DNA of 5,499 nt, taken from NCBI GenBank assembly GCA_016938095.1, contig JAFGVG010000445.1, forward strand, positions 1 through 5,499, in the 5' to 3' direction. This DNA is from Bacteroidales bacterium. GTDB taxonomy: Bacteria; Bacteroidota; Bacteroidia; Bacteroidales; UBA10428. This document shows positions 1-5,499 of this stretch, in pieces (positions within the stretch are counted from its first letter, which is position 1; every line of letters begins with the position of its first letter). The notes under the pieces were generated by a model. That model had not been told where the DNA came from. It made no database searches and saw nothing but the letters and a program-made list of their open reading frames with translations. A program made the position numbers and the translations under genes.

Positions 1-63
1 GAAATCATTAAAATGCTGAAAAACCATCCTTTTGTAATCAACGACAGCGCGGTGATGTTTTAA
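1..63 (+). CDS. C-terminal end of an unidentified upstream gene (partial)
   Basis: Frame 1 is open from the left edge to a TAA at 61-63 and gives 20 residues ending in HPFVINDSAVMF. The other two forward frames hit stops within the first 18 bases, so this is the only plausible forward reading. The fragment is too short to assign to a family, and I do not recognise it. It lies on the same strand as the rhamnosidase gene, so it may belong to the same locus, but 169 bp of repeat-rich sequence separate the two. It could also be a chance open stretch. Confidence 0.5.
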   Translation, partial: EIIKMLKNHPFVINDSAVMF

Positions 64-71
64 AAAAGCTG

Positions 72-106
72 TTAGCTATTAGCTGTTGGCCGTTAGCTAT
101 TAGCCG
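72..106. repeat. Heptanucleotide tandem repeat, five units of TTRGCYR
   Basis: Five contiguous 7-nt units can be read: TTAGCTA, TTAGCTG, TTGGCCG, TTAGCTA and TTAGCCG. The bases just before (AAAGCTG at 65-71) look like a decayed sixth unit. A consequence is that the 13-mer GTTAGCTATTAGC occurs twice, at 71-83 and 92-104, exactly 21 nt apart. The array begins 8 nt after the stop codon of the upstream gene. Function is unknown; it could be a slippage-prone intergenic repeat or part of a dispersed repeat family. Confidence 0.8.
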
Positions 107-122
107 CCTGGCCCGCCGAAGC

Positions 123-142
123 CCTGCCTGCCGGCAGGCAGG
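123..142. repeat. Perfect 20-bp GC-rich palindrome, possible REP-like element or terminator stem
   Basis: The sequence CCTGCCTGCCGGCAGGCAGG is identical to its own reverse complement. As RNA it would fold back with up to 8 pairs around a 4-nt turn. Flanking bases add a little imperfect pairing (AAG-type bases at 118-120 with TTC at 143-145). No U-tract follows on the plus strand, so a standard intrinsic terminator is not supported. Its high GC and symmetry, next to a separate tandem repeat, resemble dispersed intergenic palindromes. Copy number elsewhere in the genome cannot be seen from this window. Confidence 0.75.
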
Positions 143-201
143 TTCAGCGAAGGAGGGTTGGTTGTTGCCTTTCAAATTTTGGTACTTCGTGTTTTACATT
201 A

Positions 202-228
202 TTGTCTTATTTGTCCTAATTGTCCCTG
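202..228 (+). repeat. Threefold 9-nt repeat just upstream of the rhamnosidase start
   Basis: Three consecutive 9-nt units, TTGTCTTAT, TTGTCCTAA and TTGTCCCTG, share the core TTGTC at 202, 211 and 220, an exact 9-nt period. The last unit ends 4 nt before the ATG at 233, so the array occupies the place of a ribosome binding site and is pyrimidine-rich. It may be a low-complexity relic, or a protein or RNA contact site in the leader. No convincing Bacteroidota-type promoter (TAnnTTTG with an upstream TTTG element) was found in this gap. Confidence 0.55.
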
Positions 229-232
229 TGCT

Positions 233-3019
233 ATGAAACGATGGTATATTATTCTTCTCTTAATTATAACCTCACTCCCGAGTGCGTTTTCACAAGCTGA
301 ATGGCCCAATATTACCAGCGAAAACAAACCCTGGACCCGTTGGTGGTGGTTGGGAAATGCCGTGGATACGGCAAACCTGGGAAGGCTTATGGAAACATAC
401 GCAAAAGCCGGACTGGGCGGACTTGAGATTGTCCCCATTTATGGCGTCAGAGGTACCGAAGATCAATACCTGCCCTACCTCGGAACCGAGTGGATTCAGG
501 CGTTACAGTATACCCTGAAGAAGGCCAAAGACCTCAACATCGGCATTGATATGGCCAATGGAACCGGATGGCCCTTTGGCGGTAGTTGGGTAACATCCCA
601 AAACGCTTCAAAACATGTGGTTCACCTGTCGTATGATCTGCAGGAGGGTGAATCGGTAACCGGCAACCTGCGCTACACAGAGCAGTATATCCGTACTGTA
701 GCCCTTCATTCACCGGTAATTGACCAGGTAAGGAAATCCGACCAGCTAAAACCCTTCAGGGTAATGGCTTACGATAGTGCCGGCACCGCGGTTGATCTTA
801 CCTCAAAAGTAAATGAAAACGGAAAACTAAACTGGACAGCTCCCCGGGGCAACTGGAAGGTAATCGCCCTGTTTTACGCTGCTCATGGGAAAATGGTTGA
901 GCGGGCCGCACCCGGCGCCGAAGGTTTTGCCATCGATCACTTTGCAAAACCAGCGCTGATGCAGTACTTGCAACACTTCGACTCAGCTTTTGCCGGTATC
1001 GATATCAGCGGCATCCGCTGCATGTTCAACGATTCCTATGAGGTAGATGACGCTTACGGGCAGGCCGACTGGACCTCCTCGTTACCTGAAGAGTTTTCTA
1101 TACGTCGCGGTTACGACCTGTTCCAATACCTGCCGGCTTTGCTGTTGAATGATTCAGGCTTAAAAGTGTCACGTGTCATATACGATTACCGCCTGACCAT
1201 CGGCGAACTGTTGCTGGACAACTTTACACAGCCCTGGCACCAATGGACAAACGAACAGGGTGCCCTTACACGCAACCAGGCCCACGGTTCCCCGGCCAAC
1301 ATACTCGATTTGTATGCCGCCTCCGATATTCCCGAAACAGAAGGGAGCGACCTGCTTAGGTTTAAATTTGCCACCTCGGCAGGTCATGTTACCGGAAAAA
1401 GGCTGATATCAGCCGAAGCCGCCACCTGGCTCAACGATCACTTTATTTCCACCCTGGCTGATGTAAAAACGGCGGCAGACAAATACTTCCTGGGGGGTGT
1501 GAACCACCTTATCTATCACGGAACAGCTTATTCTCCCGTTACTGATCCCTGGCCCGGATGGCTGTTTTACGCAGCCGTTCACTTTCAGCCAACCAACCCC
1601 ATGTGGGAGCAATTCCCGGCTTTAAACGGCTATATTACCCGCACGCAATCGTTTTTGCAACAAGGACAGGCCGATAACGACATACTGCTTTATTACCCGT
1701 TAGCCGACAGACTCTCTGACCGCGGTGATAGGCTCCTCAGACATTTCGACGGTATGGAAAAGGAGTTTCATGGCACAGGATTTGAAAGCTGTGCCCGGCA
1801 AATGCCGGAACAAGGTTACGCGTTTGATTTTATCTCCGACCGGCAATTGCAGCAAACCAACTTTCAAGATAACTTGATCCGGACCACCGGTGCAACTTAT
1901 CAGACCATCGTCATCCCCGATTGCCGGTATATGCCCTTCAAAACCTGGCAATGCCTGTTTGACCTGGTAAAATCTGGGGCTACCGTAGTGTTTTATAAAT
2001 CGGCTCCCGTGGAGGTACCCGGCCTAAAGGACCATGAAACATACCAGGCAGCATTTACAGATCTTTGGAACACGCTTACATTTGATAAAACAAGCATAAA
2101 CGGCATCCGGCAGGCCGTTTATGGAAACGGTAAATTTCTGCTATCCACAGATCTTTCCGACATGCTTGAATATGCAGGGGTCCGCCGTGAAAGCTTTACC
2201 AGCCAACAATTGCAGTTTGTACGCCGGAAAACAGGCAACAACACCCTGTATTTCATACACAACAGCGGTCAGCAAGCATTTGACGGCTGGATACCGCTGC
2301 AGTGTAATGCTGCTGATGCTGCATTGTTCGATGCCGCCACAGGCTTGCATGGAAAGGCGGTCGTGCACCGTCATGAAAATGGCACGCCTGAAATTTACCT
2401 GAGACTGAAACCTGCGGCCAGCATAATTGTAATGGCATATCCCGAAGAAACAGCCGGTGAGCTTTTTCCTTATTACCAGCCATCGGGACCCTCCGCCACC
2501 ATCGGGACAACCTGGACGGTTGAATTTATGAGCGGCGGACCGGTAATACCACCCGGGAGGCAGATTAACAATCTCACTTCGTGGACAGATTGGGGAGAAG
2601 AAACCAAATCTTTTTCAGGTTTGGCCAGGTATACAACATCCTTTCGCAGACCACCTGTTAAGGCAGACTACTACCTGCTCAGCCTGGGTAAGGTATACGA
2701 TTGTGCCGATGTGCTGATTAATGGTGAACCTGTGGCAACGCTCATTGGCCCCGACTTCAGCGTGGTAGTTGATGCCACAATATTGAAGAAAAAGAACCGG
2801 ATCGACATTGTGATCGCCAACCGTATGGCCAACCGTATCATTGACATGGAGAAAAAAGGCATGGTTTATAAGAAGTTTCACAATGTGAACTTTCCGGCTA
2901 ACAGGCGTGAAAACACCGGAACCGATGGTTTGTTTTCAACCGCACAATGGAAACCATTTCCTGCAGGATTGACCGGGCCCGTCACCTTAACCCCGTTGGA
3001 GAGAATAAACCGGCCATAA
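233..3019 (+). CDS. Secreted GH106-type alpha-L-rhamnosidase
   Basis: This 928-residue protein probably removes alpha-L-rhamnose from pectic glycans, most likely in the periplasm. It starts with a signal peptide (MKRW, a hydrophobic run through about residue 14, likely cleavage after AFS at 20). No lipobox cysteine is present. GH106 hallmarks follow in order: RWWWLGNAVD (36-45), GLGGLEI (60-66), DMANGTGWPFGG (106-117), FNDSYE (265-270), RRGYD (291-295), SAEAATWL (393-400) and GGVNHLIYHGTAYSP (421-435). By position, E270 and E395 are the best candidate catalytic carboxylates, but this is inference. The C-terminal part, from about 760, resembles the beta-sandwich sugar-binding domain of such enzymes (ARYTTSF, LGKVYDCADVLING, RENTGTDGLF). 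An in-frame TTG at 158 would add 25 residues. I chose the ATG at 233 because it places the signal peptide at the N-terminus and avoids translating the repeat-rich leader. No Shine-Dalgarno sequence is visible. The GH28 gene follows 88 bp downstream and may be co-transcribed. Linkage specificity cannot be read from sequence. Confidence 0.92.
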   Translation: MKRWYIILLLIITSLPSAFSQAEWPNITSENKPWTRWWWLGNAVDTANLGRLMETYAKAGLGGLEIVPIYGVRGTEDQYLPYLGTEWIQALQYTLKKAKDLNIGIDMANGTGWPFGGSWVTSQNASKHVVHLSYDLQEGESVTGNLRYTEQYIRTVALHSPVIDQVRKSDQLKPFRVMAYDSAGTAVDLTSKVNENGKLNWTAPRGNWKVIALFYAAHGKMVERAAPGAEGFAIDHFAKPALMQYLQHFDSAFAGIDISGIRCMFNDSYEVDDAYGQADWTSSLPEEFSIRRGYDLFQYLPALLLNDSGLKVSRVIYDYRLTIGELLLDNFTQPWHQWTNEQGALTRNQAHGSPANILDLYAASDIPETEGSDLLRFKFATSAGHVTGKRLISAEAATWLNDHFISTLADVKTAADKYFLGGVNHLIYHGTAYSPVTDPWPGWLFYAAVHFQPTNPMWEQFPALNGYITRTQSFLQQGQADNDILLYYPLADRLSDRGDRLLRHFDGMEKEFHGTGFESCARQMPEQGYAFDFISDRQLQQTNFQDNLIRTTGATYQTIVIPDCRYMPFKTWQCLFDLVKSGATVVFYKSAPVEVPGLKDHETYQAAFTDLWNTLTFDKTSINGIRQAVYGNGKFLLSTDLSDMLEYAGVRRESFTSQQLQFVRRKTGNNTLYFIHNSGQQAFDGWIPLQCNAADAALFDAATGLHGKAVVHRHENGTPEIYLRLKPAASIIVMAYPEETAGELFPYYQPSGPSATIGTTWTVEFMSGGPVIPPGRQINNLTSWTDWGEETKSFSGLARYTTSFRRPPVKADYYLLSLGKVYDCADVLINGEPVATLIGPDFSVVVDATILKKKNRIDIVIANRMANRIIDMEKKGMVYKKFHNVNFPANRRENTGTDGLFSTAQWKPFPAGLTGPVTLTPLERINRP

Positions 3020-3107
3020 AAAAACAATCGCTTTCTGCCTGTGCAGCTCATGCTGTATGGTTTCCTTCTTAATTATCCATATTTGATCATTTAAAAATCA
3101 TCCTGTT

Positions 3108-4637
3108 ATGAAGACTTTATATGCGCTTTTTCTCACTATTATTCTAACCATTGACATATCCGCAAACCGTTACAATGTAGCAGATTTTGGCGCCAGGGGC
3201 GATGGCAAAACCATTGATTCCGATGCCATCAATAAAGCCATCGAAACCGCATCACAAGCAGGTGGCGGAACGGTCTATTTTCCGGCTGGCACCTATGCAA
3301 GCTATTCCATCAGGCTTAAAAGTCACATTTCGCTTTACCTCGATCAGGGCGCCACTATTCTGGCCGCCGATCCGCAGGGCGAAACCGGTTACGATGCACC
3401 GGAACCAAATAAATGGGGTGATTCGCTGCACTACCAGGATTTCGGACACAGCCACTGGCATAACAGCCTGATATGGGGCGAAGACCTGGTTAACATTTCC
3501 ATATTAGGACCCGGAACCATTTATGGAAAGGGCCTCACGCGTGAAGGTCCTCACCGCTCGCCCATCGGTAACAAGGCCATTGCCCTCAAAAACTGCCGTA
3601 ATGTAATACTTAAGGACTTCACTATGTTATACGGTGGGCATTTCGCCATATTGGCCACCGGCGTGGATAACCTTACCATCGATAACCTGAAGATTGACAC
3701 CAACCGCGACGGCATTGACGTGGACTGCTGCAAAAACGTGCGGATATCCAATTGCACCATCAATTCGCCGTGGGACGATGCCTTATGCCTGAAAAGCTCC
3801 TATGCCCTAGGCTATGCGCGTGCCACCGAAAACGTAACCATTACCAATTGCCAGGTTACCGGATTCGACAGGGGATCGCTGATCGACGGTACATACCGTA
3901 AAAACGAAGGACACCTGGTGCCCGACCACGAAGGACCTACGGGAAGGATTAAATTTGGCACCGAATCAAACGGAGGATTCAAAAAAATAACCATTTCCAA
4001 TTGCATCTTCCAACACTGCCGGGGCCTGGCCCTGGAAACAGTGGACGGCGGACTGCTCGAGGACATTGCCATCAGCAACCTGGTGATGAACGACATTATT
4101 AACTCACCTTTCTTCCTGCGTTTGGGAGGGCGTATGCGCGGACCAGCCGATGCCACCATTGGTGAACTGCGCAGGGTAAGCATCGACAACGTGGTGATTT
4201 ACAATGCCGATTCGCGTTTCTCATCCATCATCAGCGGACTTCCGGGGCATGACATCGAGGACATCCGGTTAAGCAACATATCCATCTGGTACAAGCCCAT
4301 CAATTCCGAAACCGACAAAATACCCGAAAGCGTTCCGGAATACGAGAAAGCCTATCCCGAACCCCAGAAATTCGGCATTATCCCGGCTTATGGTTTCTTC
4401 ATCAGGCATGTGAAAAACATGGAAATGAACAATGTGAAAGTCGGTTTTCTGGAAACAGAAACCCGGCCAGCCATGATGCTTATTGATGTCAAAGGCATTG
4501 AATTACGGAACGTGGAGATGATGAGAGCGGGAACCGCACCGTTGATTTCAGCGGAAAAAGTAACTGATCTGATGCTGAAAGATTGTAAGGGGTTAAAAAA
4601 CATTATCCTTAATGAAATTACGAAGCAAACCTATTAA
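3108..4637 (+). CDS. Secreted GH28 family glycosidase with divergent active site (rhamnogalacturonase-like)
   Basis: This 509-residue right-handed beta-helix hydrolase probably cleaves galacturonate-containing pectin backbone outside the cytoplasm. It has a signal peptide (residues 1-19, likely cleavage after ISA), then the GH28 opening YNVADFGARGDGKTIDSDAI (22-41) and GGGTVYFPAGTY (52-63). Two conserved motifs are present: NRDGID (199-204, with D201) and PWDDALCLKSS (221-231, with D223 and D224). The usual GHG motif is absent. Anchoring on GTESNGG (284-290), a by-eye alignment to the neighbouring GH28 puts T278 where the histidine should be. The RIK-type site is replaced by LALET (307-311). 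About 48 residues, including GSLIDGTYRKNEGH, separate the DD motif from GRIKFGTESNGG, more than in the neighbour. Many Bacteroidota GH28s of this type sit in rhamnogalacturonan loci (general family knowledge); the substrate here is inference. The ATG at 3108 is supported by the signal peptide. No Shine-Dalgarno sequence is seen. Confidence 0.94.
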   Translation: MKTLYALFLTIILTIDISANRYNVADFGARGDGKTIDSDAINKAIETASQAGGGTVYFPAGTYASYSIRLKSHISLYLDQGATILAADPQGETGYDAPEPNKWGDSLHYQDFGHSHWHNSLIWGEDLVNISILGPGTIYGKGLTREGPHRSPIGNKAIALKNCRNVILKDFTMLYGGHFAILATGVDNLTIDNLKIDTNRDGIDVDCCKNVRISNCTINSPWDDALCLKSSYALGYARATENVTITNCQVTGFDRGSLIDGTYRKNEGHLVPDHEGPTGRIKFGTESNGGFKKITISNCIFQHCRGLALETVDGGLLEDIAISNLVMNDIINSPFFLRLGGRMRGPADATIGELRRVSIDNVVIYNADSRFSSIISGLPGHDIEDIRLSNISIWYKPINSETDKIPESVPEYEKAYPEPQKFGIIPAYGFFIRHVKNMEMNNVKVGFLETETRPAMMLIDVKGIELRNVEMMRAGTAPLISAEKVTDLMLKDCKGLKNIILNEITKQTY

Positions 4638-4639
4638 TA

Positions 4640-4675
4640 TTGTTTCCGGTTGTTTCCGGGGTCCGACCCCGGAAA
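4640..4675. repeat. Stem-loop with preceding 10-nt direct repeat between convergent genes
   Basis: TTTCCGGGGT at 4653-4662 pairs perfectly with ACCCCGGAAA at 4666-4675 around a CCG loop, giving a 10-bp stem. The left arm is preceded by a tandem duplication: TTGTTTCCGG occurs at 4640-4649 and again at 4650-4659. The element fills most of the 40 bp between the stop codons of the two convergent GH28 genes, so it could act as a bidirectional transcription barrier. However, T residues lie at the 5' base and A residues at the 3' base on both strands, the opposite of a normal intrinsic terminator. A REP-like dispersed palindrome is an equally good reading. Confidence 0.65.
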
Positions 4676-4677
4676 AG

Positions 4678-5499
4678 TCATTCAGTTTTTATTAATTCCC
4701 CTTCTTCAACAGTTGCATGCAGACCGCTGAAATCAATGTTAACGGCATTTTCAACCTTCAAACCGGTTTGGGCGGTGAGGCGACAGTTGATGAATTTTAC
4801 GCCGGTAACAGGACTGTCTTTCAAACCATGTATGACACCCAGGCGTTCTACTTTTCCGGTTACATTCTTAAGGGTAATATTTCTAAAAACAGGTAATACT
4901 TTGGCAGGTGGCAGCACGGGCGGAACCATACGCCACGCCATGAGCATCTCAAATGCCTGTTTGGCATCCACCATGGTAATGTTTTCAAAAGTCACATTCT
5001 CGACAAAGCCACCCCGGCTGGGTTGGGTTTTAAACCGGATGGGGGCCCAGTTGCCTGAATCCGCTATGCAGTTTTTCACCAACACATTTCTTATTCCCCC
5101 GGAGGTTTCGCTTCCGCAAGCCACTCCCCCATGCCCATAGCCAAACCGGCAATTTTCAATAATGATATTTTCGCATGGCCTGTTAACAGCAAGACCGCTT
5201 GAATCCTTACCTGCCTTTATGGATATGCAATCATCGTTTACATCAATATCACAGTTCGACACGTAAATCTCACTGCCCGAATCGAGGTCAATGCCATCGG
5301 AACTGGGTATGTTATGCGCCGCCCTGATGTTGAGGTTTCTTACCACAACATCTTTGCTGTAAAGGATATGCAAACACCACGAAGCATGGTTCAGCAGGTG
5401 CAGATTGGTTATATCAGCGTTTGTGCAGTTTTGGAAACAGATCAGGCGGGGTCGGCCAATCCAGTTTTGCTGATGCGTCTGAGGTCTCAGGTAAGGCCA
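4678..5499 (-). CDS. GH28 polygalacturonase family protein (partial, N-terminal part beyond the right edge)
   Basis: The minus-strand frame is open from the right edge to a TGA at 4680-4678 and gives 273 residues. An internal TTG at 5373 could be mistaken for a start, but the frame continues upstream with clear GH28 sequence (IGRPRLICFQNC, then NHASWCLHILYSKDVVVRNL), so the true start lies outside the window. Numbered from the window edge, the full polygalacturonase catalytic set is present: SSDGID (D68), NDDCISIKAG (D89, D90), GYGHGG (H123) and IRFKT (R155, K157). These match the catalytic aspartates, the essential histidine and the RIK substrate-binding motif of classical GH28 enzymes. The protein should hydrolyse alpha-1,4-galacturonan linkages, endo or exo undetermined. 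The C-terminal beta-helix rungs run through VENITM-like and FRNITLKNVTG segments and end in a short acidic tail. It converges with the plus-strand GH28 gene and so is transcribed separately. The signal peptide cannot be assessed. Confidence 0.94.
   Translation of the reverse strand, partial: WPYLRPQTHQQNWIGRPRLICFQNCTNADITNLHLLNHASWCLHILYSKDVVVRNLNIRAAHNIPSSDGIDLDSGSEIYVSNCDIDVNDDCISIKAGKDSSGLAVNRPCENIIIENCRFGYGHGGVACGSETSGGIRNVLVKNCIADSGNWAPIRFKTQPSRGGFVENVTFENITMVDAKQAFEMLMAWRMVPPVLPPAKVLPVFRNITLKNVTGKVERLGVIHGLKDSPVTGVKFINCRLTAQTGLKVENAVNIDFSGLHATVEEGELIKTE

Noticed and set aside
158..232. N-terminal extension of the rhamnosidase from a TTG at 158
   Set aside because: It would bury the signal peptide 25 residues inside the protein and would translate the 9-nt repeat array. 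The ATG at 233 gives a normal signal peptide at the N-terminus.
3042..3057. Small hairpin (CAGC TCAT GCTG core) in the gap between the rhamnosidase and GH28 genes
   Set aside because: The stem is only about six pairs including a G-U pair, and no clear T-tract follows. It is too weak to call a terminator.
3074..3090. Possible Bacteroidota -7 promoter element near TATTTG before the plus-strand GH28
   Set aside because: The consensus TAnnTTTG spacing is not met and no upstream TTTG element sits at a suitable distance, so a separate promoter is not supported.
3812..4189. Minus-strand 125-codon open frame inside the plus-strand GH28
   Set aside because: It is antisense to conserved GH28 sequence, and its composition (many Ser, Pro, Arg, Met) is typical of a shadow frame.
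4640..5140. Plus-strand 166-codon open frame opposite the minus-strand GH28
   Set aside because: It lies antisense to a gene with a full set of GH28 motifs. Its translation is rich in Ser, Thr, Pro and Phe with no recognisable domain, as expected for a shadow frame.
5371..5373. TTG at 5373 as the start of the minus-strand GH28
   Set aside because: The same frame continues to the window edge with conserved GH28 sequence upstream, so the gene is cut by the window rather than starting there.

Overview
The window looks like part of a pectin-degrading polysaccharide utilisation region from a member of the Bacteroidota. This is inferred from three features: the carbohydrate-active enzyme families present, the export signals on the enzymes, and gene starts without a purine-rich Shine-Dalgarno sequence. 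No taxonomic marker gene is present, so the species cannot be named.

Layout from left to right. Positions 1-63 hold the last 20 codons of an unidentified gene. Positions 64-232 are a non-coding gap with three repeat structures in a row: a heptanucleotide tandem repeat, a perfect 20-bp GC-rich palindrome, and a threefold 9-nt repeat that ends 4 nt before the next start codon. Positions 233-3019 encode a secreted 928-residue GH106-type alpha-L-rhamnosidase. After an 88-bp gap, positions 3108-4637 encode a secreted 509-residue GH28 protein on the same strand. A second GH28 gene runs the opposite way, from beyond the right edge down to 4678, and is seen only as its C-terminal 273 residues. The two GH28 genes meet tail to tail across 40 bp that contain a perfect 10-bp stem-loop.

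Together, a rhamnosidase and two polygalacturonase-fold hydrolases suggest attack on rhamnose- and galacturonate-containing pectin, such as rhamnogalacturonan I or decorated homogalacturonan. The two GH28 proteins differ in their catalytic motifs. The minus-strand one keeps the full polygalacturonase set (SSDGID, NDD, GHG, RFK). The plus-strand one keeps the aspartates but has lost the GHG histidine and the RIK-type basic residues, which points to a different linkage or +1 sugar.

I found no RNA gene, CRISPR array, transposase gene, SusC/SusD pair or regulator gene. Nothing here amounts to a clearly new biological system. The points most worth a second look are the motif divergence of the plus-strand GH28 and the repeat-packed gap before the rhamnosidase gene.
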